From Arsukibacterium ikkense (GTDB lineage Bacteria > Pseudomonadota > Gammaproteobacteria > Enterobacterales > Alteromonadaceae), in assembly GCF_000987775.1 (NCBI RefSeq), contig NZ_LAHO01000002.1, positions 124,001 through 188,000 on the forward strand: a stretch of DNA of 64,000 bases, given 5' to 3'. This document shows, piece after piece, positions 1 through 10,480 of the stretch; the first letter of the stretch is position 1; the number at the start of each line of letters is the position of its first letter. Under the pieces are notes generated by a model. The model did no database searches and had not been told where the DNA came from. It saw only the letters and a list, made by a program, of their open reading frames with translations. A program made the position numbers and the translations under genes.

Positions 1-203
1 TTTTTGCTACCGTACTACTGAGTCTGTGTGTTTATGTTTGCCTGTGTTAAAAAGCATACGCTGGGCAAAAATTGTGCGCTATGATAAATAAAGTCTGGCG
101 TCAGCGTAACTGCTATTAACGCATAACGCAGTGTCTGTTTATTACTAAATGCTATGAAAAACCGGCTAATTTGCAGTACTACCTTACCCAAATAGGATAA
201 TTC

Positions 204-2972
204 TTGGAAAAAGTACATATAAAGCAAAGCCCCAACGATAACAGAGCTTATCAACACCTGACACTGGACAATGGTCTTACGGTATTACTGGTGCACGATA
301 ATAGCGCCGAAAAAAGTGCCGCGGCACTGACAATCAATGTGGGGCACTTCGATGATCCGGCGGATTATCAGGGTATGGCGCATTTTTTAGAGCATATGTT
401 GTTTCTCGGCTCGCGTGATTATCCGGACCCTGGTGGCTATCAGCAGTTTATCAGCCAGTACGGTGGTAGCCATAATGCCTGGACAGGCACTGAACACAGC
501 CATTTTTATTTTGATATTGATACCCCTCAACTGCAAAATGCCCTGGCGCGTTTTGCAGACATGTTTTGCCAACCGCTGTTTGCCGCGGCCTATGTCGAAA
601 AAGAACGCCATGCCATCGAAGCCGAGTTTTCGTTAAAACTCAAAGATGACAGCCGGCGCATTTATCAGGTACATAAAGAAACCATTAACCCGGCGCATCC
701 TTTTGCGAAGTTTTCGGTTGGCAACCTGAACACCCTGAACGATAAACCCGACCAGACTCTGCGGGCGGCGTTAACAGATTTTTATCAGCAACAGTACAGC
801 GCCAGCAGAATGAGTTTATGCCTGGTGTCGTCATGCAACCTGGCAGACATGTCGCTGTGGGTTCAGCAGTATTTTGCTACCTTGCCCGCAGAGCTGCCGG
901 CAAAGGCGCCTTTAACGGTTCCGCTATATCTGGCCGAACATCAGGCGATTGTCCTGCATATCAAACCCCATAAAGATTCAGATAAACTGGTAGCCAGTTT
1001 TGCCTTACCCGATATCCAACCTTGGTACCCGCATAAAATTGTTAGCTTTCTGGCATCCATACTGGGTGATGAAAGTGAAGGCTCGCTGCTAAGCTATCTT
1101 AAAAATGCCGGCTTAGTAAATCAGCTCAGTGCCGGCGGCGGCATAGATGGCAGTAATTACAAAGACTTTACCATTTCTTTTGAGCTAACCCGGACAGGTA
1201 AAGCCAACACCCAGTCGATTATTTGCGCATTGTACCGCGCCCTGGCCCGGATAAAACAACAGCCGCTGCCACAAGCCTTATTTTTTGAACGGCAAAAATT
1301 ACTGCATTGGTCGTTTATTTATCAGGAGCCCACTGATGCGCTGCAAACTGCCAGTCAGTTATCGGTGAATTTGCAACACTACCCGGTGCAGGACACCATT
1401 TTTGGTGACTACCGGATGGAACTGCCCTCAGAAGCGCTATACCAGCAGCTGCTAAGTTGGTTCACGCCAAGTAATATGCGCCTGATGCTGATATCACCCG
1501 ATGTACCGGTAACCCGTGAAGCCAGGTGGTATGGTACGCCTTATTCCGTAACGAAAATCAGCGACCAGCAATTACAACAATGGCAAGCTATTGAGCCTGA
1601 TGCTGGCATTACTCTGCCAGCCACCAATCCTTACCTGACTGAGCAATTGCATTTACTTGACAAGCATCTGCATATGGCAGTGCCAGAACAGTATTTTAAT
1701 AGTAAAGAGTTAAGTATCTGGTACAAAGCAGATACCGAGTTCAATACGCCCAAAGGCCATGTTTTTCTACAGTTGAGCTTGCCTCAGAGTATCGCTGACA
1801 ATCAGCAACTCGCTGCCAGCCGGCTCTGGCTGGAGTTATTTCAAGACCACATTAATCAGCAATTTTATGCCGCTACCACCGCCGGGCTGAGCTATAACCT
1901 ACATGTGCAAAAACAAGGGATCAGTATTCATACCTCCGGCCTGGCTGCCAATCAGATTCAATTGCTGCAGGATATTCTGCAGCATATCAACCAGATTGAT
2001 TTCAGTGAATTACGTTTTGATGAAATTAAACAACAGCTTTGCCGGCACTGGGCCAACAGCAGCAAAAGTAAACCGGTTGCCCGTTTGTTCAGCCAGTTAT
2101 CGGCAGTATTGCAACCGTTAAACCCGGAGATTGAAGTATTAGTTCAACAACTGGAGCAACTTAACTTTGTCCAGTTTTGTCAGTTTTCCAGCCAACTATT
2201 AACTGACGCCCATTTGGAAGCGCTAATGGTAGGAAACTGGACCACAGGTAATGCCGATCAGCTGCAAAAAATGCTGCAACACTGGCAAAGCCAGCAAAGT
2301 AGCCACGGCAGTAAAATCCCAGTAAAAACCAATAGCATTAAAGGTGTTGGCCCGGTATGGCTCGAAGTTAACACCGATAGCAGCGATCATGCGCTGGTCG
2401 TTTATCTGGCGGCGCAGCAGGCTACAGCAGCGAATATGGCCTTGTTTATGCTGGCTAATCATGTGATATCACCACATTACTTTCATCAATTACGCACCGA
2501 GCAACAAATGGGTTATCTGGTGGGCACGGGTTATGTACCCATTAACACCCTGCCCGGTATCGCTTTTTATGTTCAATCACCAAATTTTGATTGTGTTCAG
2601 TTGTATCAGGCTACTGTCAGCTTTTTTCAAACGTTTTTAACGCAAATTGAGCAAATGGCCGACGCGGATTTCTTTGAACTGAAACAAGGACTGACCGCTC
2701 AGCTCGCTGAGCGTGACAGCACCCTGGGTGCCCGAGCCAAAAGACTTTGGCTGGCGCTGGGGCAGGATGATATCCGCTTTGATTTAACCCACAGAATTAT
2801 TCAGGCACTGCATGCACTGGATAAACAACATTTTACTGAGTTACTCAGCCAATTGTTGGCCAATGATTATGATATGTTGTTACTGGCTTCAGGCCCCAAC
2901 ACTGAAAAAAATCATATCATCCAAAGGACAACAGCGCAGTTACGCCAAATCATCACCCAAAACGCAAATTGA
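204..2972 (+). CDS. M16 (pitrilysin/insulinase) family zinc peptidase
   Basis: A 922-residue metallopeptidase of the M16 family, which cleaves peptides and small proteins inside a closed two-half chamber. The inverted zinc motif HFLEH is at residues 60-64, and E141 lies 77 residues after the second histidine, the spacing known for the third zinc ligand in pitrilysin. The remaining length fits the four homologous domains of the single-chain subfamily; E. coli PtrA is about 960 residues. No signal peptide is visible, so unlike periplasmic PtrA it may act in the cytoplasm. The start is TTG at 204, with AGGA at 194-197 as ribosome binding site. It stands alone, followed by a GGDEF/EAL gene on the same strand. 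The family call is firm; the substrate is unknown. Confidence 0.93.
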   Translation: MEKVHIKQSPNDNRAYQHLTLDNGLTVLLVHDNSAEKSAAALTINVGHFDDPADYQGMAHFLEHMLFLGSRDYPDPGGYQQFISQYGGSHNAWTGTEHSHFYFDIDTPQLQNALARFADMFCQPLFAAAYVEKERHAIEAEFSLKLKDDSRRIYQVHKETINPAHPFAKFSVGNLNTLNDKPDQTLRAALTDFYQQQYSASRMSLCLVSSCNLADMSLWVQQYFATLPAELPAKAPLTVPLYLAEHQAIVLHIKPHKDSDKLVASFALPDIQPWYPHKIVSFLASILGDESEGSLLSYLKNAGLVNQLSAGGGIDGSNYKDFTISFELTRTGKANTQSIICALYRALARIKQQPLPQALFFERQKLLHWSFIYQEPTDALQTASQLSVNLQHYPVQDTIFGDYRMELPSEALYQQLLSWFTPSNMRLMLISPDVPVTREARWYGTPYSVTKISDQQLQQWQAIEPDAGITLPATNPYLTEQLHLLDKHLHMAVPEQYFNSKELSIWYKADTEFNTPKGHVFLQLSLPQSIADNQQLAASRLWLELFQDHINQQFYAATTAGLSYNLHVQKQGISIHTSGLAANQIQLLQDILQHINQIDFSELRFDEIKQQLCRHWANSSKSKPVARLFSQLSAVLQPLNPEIEVLVQQLEQLNFVQFCQFSSQLLTDAHLEALMVGNWTTGNADQLQKMLQHWQSQQSSHGSKIPVKTNSIKGVGPVWLEVNTDSSDHALVVYLAAQQATAANMALFMLANHVISPHYFHQLRTEQQMGYLVGTGYVPINTLPGIAFYVQSPNFDCVQLYQATVSFFQTFLTQIEQMADADFFELKQGLTAQLAERDSTLGARAKRLWLALGQDDIRFDLTHRIIQALHALDKQHFTELLSQLLANDYDMLLLASGPNTEKNHIIQRTTAQLRQIITQNAN

Positions 2973-3033
2973 TTTTGACAGTCTGCATAAACTTGGTTAA
3001 CTTAAGCTAAATAATAATAAAATGTTGTAATTT

Positions 3034-5274
3034 GTGCTGAATAAGGGTCGCCACTCCTTTAAAATAGTCACTTTGTTATTGGCTGGACAATCGTTCGGCC
3101 TTTCTGCTTTAAGTTGGAACAGCGTGCAACCTTACTTATTTTCTGTGGTGTTACTCTTTGCCTGTGCGGCGTTACTACTGGCTCATGCCAGTATTGCCAA
3201 AATGCGACGTTATCATAAACGGCTGGCCAAAAGTGAAGAGCGCTTGCGTTTGTCATTATGGGGCAGCGGTGATGAGCTCTGGGATTGGCGAATTGAATCA
3301 GGAGAGCTATACCGCTCCAGCTCCTGGCTAAAGCCGGTTGAACTTAAACCCGAAACCCGCGATTTCCCCCCGAATAAGCAGCAAATTCATCCACAAGATT
3401 TGGCCCGGGTCGTTAACCTGCTGCACGAACACCTGAATGGTGGCAGTGCGTTTTTCGAAGCTACTTACCGGCTGCGTACTGCAGAGGGAAGTTATATCTG
3501 GGTACTGGATCGAGGTAAAATCGTCGCTTATGCCAGTAATGGCAACCCCAGCCGCATGACAGGCACCCTGAAAAACATTCATCAACTGAAAGAAGCCGAA
3601 GGCCGGATGCAGTTATTCGCCCGCTGTCTGGAGAATATTTCAGATGCGGTACTCGTCTGTGACACCCAGTTTTGTATTATTGAAGTTAACCCTGCATTCA
3701 ACAGTATTACCGGTAAAAACCGTACTGCAGTCATTAATAGCCGGTTTGAATTGTCGCTGTATCCCAGCCGCTTTATGCATGAAATTCAGTTGCAACTGGC
3801 GAAACATGGCCGCTGGAGCGGCGAAATTCGTGAACAAAAAGAGAGCGGTGAAGTGTATCAGGCTGAGCTGGCCTTTGATGTCATTAAAGATGAAGAAGGC
3901 AATCCGCAGCAGTATGTCGGCGTGTTGTCTGATATTACTGAACGTAAGCTGCGCGAAGCTGAACTGAGCCGTCTGGCGAATAACGACACCCTGACTGGCT
4001 TACCCAACCGGGCCGTGTTTATGGTGAAATTGGCCAGTCTGGTCACGCACGATGCCGTCCATGCCTTGCTGGTATTTGACTTAGATAACTTTAAAAAAAT
4101 TAACGACTCGCTGGGGCATGAACTTGGCGACAACTTGTTGTGTAAATTAGCACAACGGTTGCATACCGATCCCCGCTACCAGAATAAATTATATCGCCTG
4201 GGCGGTGATGAGTTTGCCGTATTACTGAATGATACTAACGATATTCACAATATTACACTGATGGCCAAAGGGCTGCTGGAGCAGATTAACCGGCCATTTT
4301 TTATCAGTCAGCATGAACTGGCCGTTACCAGCAGTATTGGCATAGTACTGTTTCCCGATGACGGCAATGACCCGCAGGCCCTGCTGCGCAATGCCGACAC
4401 TGCCATGTACCATGCAAAAAACAATGGTGCTAACCGCTACCTGTTTTTTAATGACAGCATGAACAAACAAGCCGTAAAGCGCCTGCAGGTAGAAAACCTG
4501 ATCCGTTATGGCTTAAAAGAAGATTACTTCAGTGTCTTTTATCAACCGAAAATGGATATTCTCACCGGTAATTTGGTAGGTATGGAAGCGCTGGTGCGGT
4601 TTATTACCCCCAAGGGGGGCCTGGTTAGTCCGGCCAGCTTTATCCCAATCGCAGAGGAAACAGGCCAAATAGTTGAGATTGGCGCCGTGGTGTTGCGTAA
4701 GGCCTGTGAAGATGTGAAAAGATGGCTGGCTCTGGGTTTGTTTCAGGGAAGAGTGGCCGTTAACCTGTCAGCCAAACAATTTATGCTGCCTAATTTATGT
4801 CAGCAAATTGACGACGTATTGGAACAGTGTGAACTCCCCTCTTACCATCTGGAATTGGAAATCACCGAAGGGACTGTTATGCAGTCGCCAAAGCTGGCCA
4901 TTGATACCATGAAAAAATTACGGGCACGTGGTATTCATCTGGCGATGGATGACTTCGGCACCGGTTACTCTTCGCTGGCTTATTTAAAACAATTTCCGCT
5001 GAACACCCTGAAAATTGATAAAGCGTTTATTGACGATATGGACAATGCCCGTGGCCGCAATATGGTGGATACTATCGTCACCATTGCCCACAACCTGAGC
5101 TTAAATGTGGTAGCAGAAGGGGTGGAAACGAAAGACCAGTTAGATATGTTGCGCAAGCTGCGCTGCGAGACGATTCAGGGTTTTTACTACAGTAAACCCC
5201 TGTCAGCAGTCGATTTTGCCGAGTTTCTGCTGGCACACAAACAACACACCCGGTTAAGCGTAATTCCAGGTTAA
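3034..5274 (+). CDS. Membrane-anchored PAS-PAS-GGDEF-EAL cyclic-di-GMP enzyme
   Basis: A 746-residue regulator of cyclic di-GMP. Two hydrophobic segments lie near residues 10-28 and 33-54, followed by a short linker helix, a PAS domain (about 70-185, with the GDELWDW signature), a second PAS (about 190-310), a GGDEF domain with intact GGDEF at 390-394, and an EAL domain with intact EAL at 518-520 and DDFGTGYSS further on. Both catalytic signatures are complete, so either activity is possible; hybrids of this type often act mainly as phosphodiesterases. The start is GTG at 3034. Similar PAS-GGDEF-EAL modules in Alteromonadales can carry a large periplasmic sensor; this one has only the membrane anchor. 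A bidirectional terminator follows. Confidence 0.93.
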   Translation: MLNKGRHSFKIVTLLLAGQSFGLSALSWNSVQPYLFSVVLLFACAALLLAHASIAKMRRYHKRLAKSEERLRLSLWGSGDELWDWRIESGELYRSSSWLKPVELKPETRDFPPNKQQIHPQDLARVVNLLHEHLNGGSAFFEATYRLRTAEGSYIWVLDRGKIVAYASNGNPSRMTGTLKNIHQLKEAEGRMQLFARCLENISDAVLVCDTQFCIIEVNPAFNSITGKNRTAVINSRFELSLYPSRFMHEIQLQLAKHGRWSGEIREQKESGEVYQAELAFDVIKDEEGNPQQYVGVLSDITERKLREAELSRLANNDTLTGLPNRAVFMVKLASLVTHDAVHALLVFDLDNFKKINDSLGHELGDNLLCKLAQRLHTDPRYQNKLYRLGGDEFAVLLNDTNDIHNITLMAKGLLEQINRPFFISQHELAVTSSIGIVLFPDDGNDPQALLRNADTAMYHAKNNGANRYLFFNDSMNKQAVKRLQVENLIRYGLKEDYFSVFYQPKMDILTGNLVGMEALVRFITPKGGLVSPASFIPIAEETGQIVEIGAVVLRKACEDVKRWLALGLFQGRVAVNLSAKQFMLPNLCQQIDDVLEQCELPSYHLELEITEGTVMQSPKLAIDTMKKLRARGIHLAMDDFGTGYSSLAYLKQFPLNTLKIDKAFIDDMDNARGRNMVDTIVTIAHNLSLNVVAEGVETKDQLDMLRKLRCETIQGFYYSKPLSAVDFAEFLLAHKQHTRLSVIPG

Positions 5275-5284
5275 CGGCCATAAA

Positions 5285-5304
5285 AAAAGCCCCGCAGGGC
5301 TTTT
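5285..5304. terminator. Bidirectional Rho-independent terminator
   Basis: An 8-bp stem (AAAAGCCC / GGGCTTTT) with a CGCA loop, A-rich on the left and T-rich on the right, lies between the convergent GGDEF/EAL gene and maoP. Its last two bases overlap the maoP stop codon region. It can terminate transcription from both sides. Confidence 0.85.
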
Positions 5305-5650
5305 AATCGGTGTCTGTTTCGACGTAAGAAAAATCGTCGGCACCGTCGGCAATGCGCTTTTTACCAAACACCGTATGAAATTTGCGTTTTTCGTTTAAGC
5401 GCTGTTTGTATTTCAGCCAGGTTTTTTCAAAGGCAGAGCTGGCTTCTGCTTCGCCGCGGCAAACCAGAATAAAACGCTGCTCCTCTTCATTAACCGGTTC
5501 ACGCGCACCCTGTTCCAGCTGCTGCATGGCGAACCCATGTTTTTCCAGCAGATTACCTTCTGCCAGTGTAAAGCGCCCGGACCGTGTAAAACCACGAGGG
5601 AAATTACGGTCATCGAAAAAGCGACGATTAGCGACAAAACTTTGCTGCAT
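5303..5650 (-). CDS. maoP: MaoP (YifE, DUF413) macrodomain Ori organisation protein
   Basis: A protein of about 115 residues of the DUF413 family, recognised from the N-terminal block RRFFDDRNFPRGFTRSG, the central REPVNEEEQRFILVCRGE and the C-terminal KRxFHTxxGxK region, all in the order seen in E. coli MaoP. In E. coli MaoP works with the cis site maoS to keep the Ori macrodomain organised. The pairing with a divergent hdfR gene is the same here. The start is ATG at 5650 (reverse strand); an in-frame GTG lies directly upstream at 5653, and a GAGG motif could serve either. The 3' end abuts a bidirectional terminator. The family call is very likely; function in this organism is inferred. Confidence 0.9.
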   Translation of the reverse strand: MQQSFVANRRFFDDRNFPRGFTRSGRFTLAEGNLLEKHGFAMQQLEQGAREPVNEEEQRFILVCRGEAEASSAFEKTWLKYKQRLNEKRKFHTVFGKKRIADGADDFSYVETDTD

Positions 5651-5779
5651 CACTTTTTTCCTCTAATGTCGTTGAATATCAAGCCAGCCTGTTTAAACTG
5701 TGCGGAGTATGGTTAACAAAATTCCTGTCGTAAAACAAATATTTTTTATTGACACGATAAATTATTTAAAGGATTTACT
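5651..5779. promoter_or_regulatory. Divergent maoP-hdfR intergenic region
   Basis: 129 bp between the divergent starts of maoP and hdfR, AT-rich towards hdfR. It must contain promoters for both genes. In E. coli the maoS site acting with MaoP lies in this same interval; I cannot confirm a maoS equivalent from the bases alone because I do not recall its sequence with certainty. A TTGACA hexamer is present near 5749, but no good -10 lies at the expected distance before the hdfR start. Confidence 0.5.
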
Positions 5780-6640
5780 GTGGATACTGAACTGCTTAAA
5801 ACCTTTCTGGAAGTGCAGCGCACCCGCCACTTTGGTAAAGCGGCTGAAAATTTGTATTTAACCCAGTCTGCAGTAAGCTTTCGTATCAGGCAACTGGAGC
5901 AGCAACTTGGTGTTAACCTGTTTAGTCGTTATCGAAACAATATTCAGCTGACCGCTGCCGGAGAGCGTTTACTACCGCATGCCCAGGCTATGCTTACCGC
6001 ATTGCAACGGGCCAAGCAGGAAGTGGCGCTGAGCAATAAGCAAGCCCAACAGGTATCCATTGCCGCTACGGCAAATGTATGGGATAGCTTTCTATTACCG
6101 GGGTTTATCAGGGTGCAACAACTTTACCCGGAGCTGGCCTGGCGTGCAGAATCGCTGGGGCGGGAGCAAATCAGCAGGTTATTACTGGAACGAAACCTGG
6201 ACTTAGCCGTGGTATTTGACCCACCCAAAGTAGAAGAAATTCAGGTAGAGAAACTCGACGATATTAAATTGGTGGCCGTTACCAGTGGCCAGCACACCGA
6301 CGCCGCCCAGGCGATCGCTCAACAATATATTCTGGTTGACTGGGGTACGTCATTTGATATTCAGCATGCCAAACATTTTGCCGACATGCCGCCGCCAATG
6401 CTGCGCACAGGTAGCGCAAAAATAGCGTTGGAAATGCTGCTGCAAAGCCCGGCAACGGCTTATCTGCCACAAATAATGGTACAGCCCTTACTGCAGAATA
6501 AACGTCTTAGGATGTTAGAGAATGCGCCCTTGATGAACCGGGAGCTGTTTGCCGCAACCTTGCATCAGGCTACTAACGAGCAACTGCTGCAAGCCATCAG
6601 CCAGCAGTTGCGCCAGCATATTCGTAGCCTGGCTGCATAA
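5780..6640 (+). CDS. hdfR: HdfR-type LysR family transcriptional regulator
   Basis: A 286-residue LysR regulator. The N-terminal winged helix-turn-helix (about residues 3-62) includes TRHFGKAAENLYLTQSAVS and the conserved RIRQLEQQLGVNLFSR, followed by a linker helix and a substrate-binding fold (about 90-280). In E. coli HdfR represses the flagellar master operon flhDC and activates gltBD; targets here are unknown. The divergent arrangement with maoP is the same as in Enterobacteria, which supports orthology. The start is GTG at 5780 with AAGGA shortly upstream. Confidence 0.87.
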   Translation: MDTELLKTFLEVQRTRHFGKAAENLYLTQSAVSFRIRQLEQQLGVNLFSRYRNNIQLTAAGERLLPHAQAMLTALQRAKQEVALSNKQAQQVSIAATANVWDSFLLPGFIRVQQLYPELAWRAESLGREQISRLLLERNLDLAVVFDPPKVEEIQVEKLDDIKLVAVTSGQHTDAAQAIAQQYILVDWGTSFDIQHAKHFADMPPPMLRTGSAKIALEMLLQSPATAYLPQIMVQPLLQNKRLRMLENAPLMNRELFAATLHQATNEQLLQAISQQLRQHIRSLAA

Positions 6641-6651
6641 TAACCTGCGTC

Positions 6652-6849
6652 TCAGGGACGGAACAAGCTGCTGTTTTTGCCACGAACTTTACATAACAAC
6701 AGTCTTTTATGACTGTTAAACAGCGGCAGCAGAAAAGGCCCGGTGAATAAGGCAGCCAACGCCCACTGTAACGCCTGCATACCGCTGCGCAGCGCCGCAA
6801 TATAGACGCCAACAGCCACCACCAACCAGACAACAGGTACTAATAACAC
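6652..6849 (-). CDS. Small two-helix membrane protein, unknown function
   Basis: A 65-residue protein with two hydrophobic stretches (about residues 2-20 and 27-45) and a basic C-terminal tail ending in FRP. It starts with GTG at 6849, preceded on the minus strand by a good GGGAG ribosome binding site with 7-base spacing, which is the main reason to accept it. It lies between hdfR (convergent, 11 bases away) and fadJ, and could be expressed on the fadIJ transcript. A longer ORF in another frame at 6597-6833 overlaps it but has a less protein-like composition and no comparable ribosome binding site. No function can be proposed. Confidence 0.55.
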   Translation of the reverse strand: MLLVPVVWLVVAVGVYIAALRSGMQALQWALAALFTGPFLLPLFNSHKRLLLCKVRGKNSSLFRP

Positions 6850-6940
6850 TTACAAACTCCCAGGCCAATACAACATGCAGCTGCCGGCTATTATAGCGCC
6901 AGCCGCTGCCATTCGCTGTTAAGTTTTCGTAGTTTTTACG

Positions 6941-9082
6941 CTACTCAGTGTAAAAACGGCTATTGTGCTCAGCCATTGTCAGTAAACGCTGACAAGGTGC
7001 AAACCGCTCACCATGCTCAGCCTGCAGTTGCCGTAAAGTGGCAACCAGATTGGTGACGCCTAAGGTATCGATATAACGGAAAGGCCCACCCAGAAATGGC
7101 GGAAAGCCAATACCAAAGATAGCGCCAATATCGCCATCCCGGGCGCAAGCAATCACACCTTCATCCAGACAACGAACCGCTTCATTTAGCATTTGTACCG
7201 TACAACGGGCGGCGATGGCCTCACTACTGAGCTTGCCTGCCGGAGTTACCCCTAATACGTTGTATACGCTGTTATCCACCGTTTTAGCGCCTTTTTTGGC
7301 GGTCTTGCCATACAGATAAAAACCTTTCTCAGATTTTTTACCTTTGCGGCCATCAGCCAGCAATTTGTCAAAGGCGGCCGGCGCAGCGAAACGTTCACCC
7401 AGTTGCTCAGTCAGAATAGGTGAAATTTTTGCACCAACGTCTATCCCCACTTCATCTAACAAGGTGACCGGCCCTACCGGAAAGCCGAATTTAACCAGTG
7501 CTCTGTCAATTTTCTCGACCGGCTCACCTGCCAGCAGAATAGTTGCCGCTTCGTTCATATATAACGCCAGAATGCGGTTAACATAAAAACCGGCACCGTC
7601 TTTTACCACTATCGGTGTTTTACCTTGTTTACGGGCAAAGGCAACCGTAGTGGCGATAGTCTGGGCAGACGTTTTGTCATGAGCGATCACTTCCACCAGC
7701 GGCATTTTGTCTACCGGCGAAAAATAATGCAGGCCAATCACGTTCTCGGGTCGCAAGGCTTTTGCCGCGATTTGGCTGATAGGTAACGAACTGGTATTGC
7801 TGGCAAAGATGGTGTGCTCAGCGCAGTGTTGCTCGATATCCGCCACCATTTTTTGCTTTAAGTCTAAATCTTCAAATACCGCTTCTATAACCAGATCAAC
7901 ATCATGAAAGCCACTGTAATCTGTACTGCCGGTTAACAGCAGCAACTGTTTCTGCATTTCCGCTTTACTGATAAAACGGCGCTTAAATTTTTTCTCCAGT
8001 AATTTGTAGCTGTATTTAAGCGCATTACTGATGCCCTGTTCATTAATATCTTTGATCCGCACTGGCACCCCGGCTTTGGTACTGCTGACATTGGCGATGC
8101 CACCGCCCATCAGCCCACCGCCAAGCACTGCTACTTTATGCACGGGTTTTGGTTGGGTGTCACCAGCGCCCGTTTCTTTTTTCATCTGGGTGGTGGCAAA
8201 AAACAGGCTGCGCAGCGCCGCCGACTCTTTCGTCATACAAAGCTGACCAAAGGCTTTTGCTTCCGCTGCAAGCCCGGCAGCGTAGCCACTGTCCAGGCCT
8301 TTACGTACTACTTCCAGGATCCGCACCGGTGCCGGATAATTACCCTGCGTTTTCTTTAACGTCTGTTTCAGCGCCTGAGAGAACAACAAATTGCGCCCGG
8401 GGGCGGTGTTCTCCAGCAGCTTAGCCAGCAAGCCTTTGTCTTTTGCTGCAGCCTTTGTTTTACCTTGCAGTGCACGTTTTACCGCCGCCTCAAGTAAAAT
8501 ACTGACAGGTACCACTTCGTCAACCAGGCCCGCTTTTTTTGCTGGCACAGCTCGCAGCTGTTTGCCGGTCAGCATCATATCCAGCGCTTTTTGCACCCCA
8601 ACCAGTCTGGGCAAGCGTTGGGTACCACCACTGCCCGGTAACAAGCCAAGCTGAACTTCAGGCAAACCCAGTACGGTTTTCACTGAATCTGTTGCCACCC
8701 GGGCATGACAAGCCATCGCCAGTTCCAGACCGCCACCCAGACAAGGGCCATGAATAGCGGCAACCAGCGGCACGGTTAATTGTTCCAACCGATCAAACAT
8801 CTGTTGTCCCATGCGGGCAATGTCTTGCGCCTGCTCTGCACTCTGGCAACTATCGAGCATGGAAATATCAGCACCGGCAATAAAGGAGTCCTTTTTACCG
8901 CTGATAATCACCACACCTTTCACGCTGCTGTCACTTTGAATGGCATTCAGAATAGCGTCAATTTCGTCGGCAAAAGAGGCCTTCAGCACATTCATGCTTT
9001 CGCCTGCAATATCCATGGTGATCACCGCAACCTTGTCGTCACGAATGGCCAGGCTAAAACTACTTGCTTGTTGCTTAGTCAT
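6941..9082 (-). CDS. fadJ: FadJ, fatty acid oxidation complex alpha subunit
   Basis: A 713-residue bifunctional beta-oxidation enzyme. The N-terminal crotonase domain (about 10-190) has an oxyanion-hole segment SFIAGADI and the two catalytic glutamates at E120 (GGGLE) and E142 ([11 protein letters not shown]). A Rossmann NAD domain starts near residue 317 with [14 protein letters not shown], followed by the 3-hydroxyacyl-CoA dehydrogenase domains with [16 protein letters not shown]. It hydrates enoyl-CoA and oxidises 3-hydroxyacyl-CoA in the cytoplasm. The start ATG at 9082 overlaps the fadI stop by one base (TAATG), so translation is probably coupled. Pairing with FadI rather than FadA, and gene order thiolase first, mark it as FadJ rather than FadB. 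Confidence 0.95.
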   Translation of the reverse strand: MTKQQASSFSLAIRDDKVAVITMDIAGESMNVLKASFADEIDAILNAIQSDSSVKGVVIISGKKDSFIAGADISMLDSCQSAEQAQDIARMGQQMFDRLEQLTVPLVAAIHGPCLGGGLELAMACHARVATDSVKTVLGLPEVQLGLLPGSGGTQRLPRLVGVQKALDMMLTGKQLRAVPAKKAGLVDEVVPVSILLEAAVKRALQGKTKAAAKDKGLLAKLLENTAPGRNLLFSQALKQTLKKTQGNYPAPVRILEVVRKGLDSGYAAGLAAEAKAFGQLCMTKESAALRSLFFATTQMKKETGAGDTQPKPVHKVAVLGGGLMGGGIANVSSTKAGVPVRIKDINEQGISNALKYSYKLLEKKFKRRFISKAEMQKQLLLLTGSTDYSGFHDVDLVIEAVFEDLDLKQKMVADIEQHCAEHTIFASNTSSLPISQIAAKALRPENVIGLHYFSPVDKMPLVEVIAHDKTSAQTIATTVAFARKQGKTPIVVKDGAGFYVNRILALYMNEAATILLAGEPVEKIDRALVKFGFPVGPVTLLDEVGIDVGAKISPILTEQLGERFAAPAAFDKLLADGRKGKKSEKGFYLYGKTAKKGAKTVDNSVYNVLGVTPAGKLSSEAIAARCTVQMLNEAVRCLDEGVIACARDGDIGAIFGIGFPPFLGGPFRYIDTLGVTNLVATLRQLQAEHGERFAPCQRLLTMAEHNSRFYTE

Positions 9083-10392
9083 TATTCTGTCTCCACTATC
9101 ATGGCGGCACCCAGGCCGCCCGCAGCACAGGCGGTTGTTAAGCCGATACCGCCGCCACGCCGTTGTAATTCATTTAACGTTTGCACTATTAGACGGGTAC
9201 CAGTGGCAGCAAACGGATGGCCGTAGGCCAGTGAACCACCATTAACATTAAATTTAGCCATATCAATCTCACCAATTGCCTGCCCCCGGCCCAGTTTATC
9301 TGCAGCAAATTTAGCGCTGGCAAACATTTTAACATTGGCCAGCGCCTGTGCCGCAAAGGCTTCATGCATTTCAATCAGGGTGAGATCATTCAGGCTCATC
9401 CCGGCACGGTCCAGGGCAACAGGCGTGGCATAGGAGGGCCCCATCAGCATGTCATCATGCACGCCAATCGCTGCAAACGCATAGCTGCGAACATAACCTA
9501 ATGGCTTGTACCCCAGGGCTTTAGCACGGCTTTCCGTCATCATTAATACCGCCGAGGCACCATCAGTCAGTGGTGTACTGGTTGCGGCGGTTACCGTGCC
9601 ATGGTTACGGTCAAATACTGGCCGCAGCTTAGCGTACGACTCCAGCTTCGAGTCCATCCGGATATTATTATCAATGGCCAGATACTTATTATAAGGCTCA
9701 ACATGCGCCGTCATTACCTCATTCGCCATCAAGCCATTTTGCCAGGCCAGGGCTGCCAGAGTATGAGAACGGTGTGCCATTTCATCCTGAGCTTGCCGGC
9801 TGATGCCATGGGTTTTAGCCATCTGCTCAGCGGTATCACCCATCGACAACCCGGTGCTGTATTCAGCCACCGCAGGGGGTACCGGCATCAGATCTTTTAA
9901 GCCCAACCGACGTAAGATGCTGAACTTCTGGCCAAAGGTTTTGGCTTTATTCATATCTACCAGGGCACGGGCCAGTTTTTTACTGACCCCGATAGGCAAC
10001 ACAGAACTTGAATCTGCCCCACCGGCAATGGCAATGTCTGTCATACCGGCCATCATTGATTCCACTACACTGGCTACCGACTGAAAACTGGTGGCACAGG
10101 CGCGGGTAACACTGTATGCATCGGTATGCACGCCCATGCCCGTGCCCAGCACAATTTCCCTGGCAATATTTGGTGCTTCGGGCATTTGCACAACCTGGCC
10201 GTACACCACTTGTTGTACCAGAGAGGCATCAAGCTCGCTGCGAATAAGTAACTCATTTACCACCAGCTTGGCAAGGTCCAGCGCCGAGACACCATGTAAC
10301 TCGGTCGCTTGCTTAGCAAAAGGCGTACGTAACCCTGAGACAATCGCTATCCGATCACCACTGCGGGTATGAAGTTTAATGGGCGCTGACAT
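9082..10392 (-). CDS. fadI: FadI, acetyl-CoA C-acyltransferase (3-ketoacyl-CoA thiolase)
   Basis: A 436-residue thiolase that releases acetyl-CoA from 3-ketoacyl-CoA in beta-oxidation. The nucleophilic cysteine is C99 in [10 protein letters not shown]; the acid/base residues are H392 in [14 protein letters not shown] and C422 in [10 protein letters not shown]. The length and the N-terminal [14 protein letters not shown] match FadI, which is longer than FadA (about 390). It is the first gene of the fadIJ operon. A perfect 20-bp palindrome lies about 90 bp upstream of the ATG and is a likely repressor site. Confidence 0.95.
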   Translation of the reverse strand: MSAPIKLHTRSGDRIAIVSGLRTPFAKQATELHGVSALDLAKLVVNELLIRSELDASLVQQVVYGQVVQMPEAPNIAREIVLGTGMGVHTDAYSVTRACATSFQSVASVVESMMAGMTDIAIAGGADSSSVLPIGVSKKLARALVDMNKAKTFGQKFSILRRLGLKDLMPVPPAVAEYSTGLSMGDTAEQMAKTHGISRQAQDEMAHRSHTLAALAWQNGLMANEVMTAHVEPYNKYLAIDNNIRMDSKLESYAKLRPVFDRNHGTVTAATSTPLTDGASAVLMMTESRAKALGYKPLGYVRSYAFAAIGVHDDMLMGPSYATPVALDRAGMSLNDLTLIEMHEAFAAQALANVKMFASAKFAADKLGRGQAIGEIDMAKFNVNGGSLAYGHPFAATGTRLIVQTLNELQRRGGGIGLTTACAAGGLGAAMIVETE

Positions 10393-10480
10393 AGCTTTCC
10401 TCTTAATAATTCGAATGTGTCGACGGCAAAAACAGGTCTGACCTGTAACGTTAAACTGATTGTAGCGACAGTCGCGGCGA

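Noticed and set aside
15..257. 80-residue minus-strand frame at the left edge
   Set aside because: It overlaps the start of the M16 peptidase gene, has no convincing ribosome binding site and no recognisable pattern; positions 1-203 are better read as the upstream region of the peptidase.
3001..3033. Lost N-terminal sensor of the GGDEF/EAL protein as a frameshift
   Set aside because: Only 61 bases separate the M16 stop from the GTG, with no remnant of a sensor domain; the short form seems to be the real gene.
8780..9226. 148-residue plus-strand frame
   Set aside because: It is antisense to the fadJ/fadI junction; both genes are well supported.
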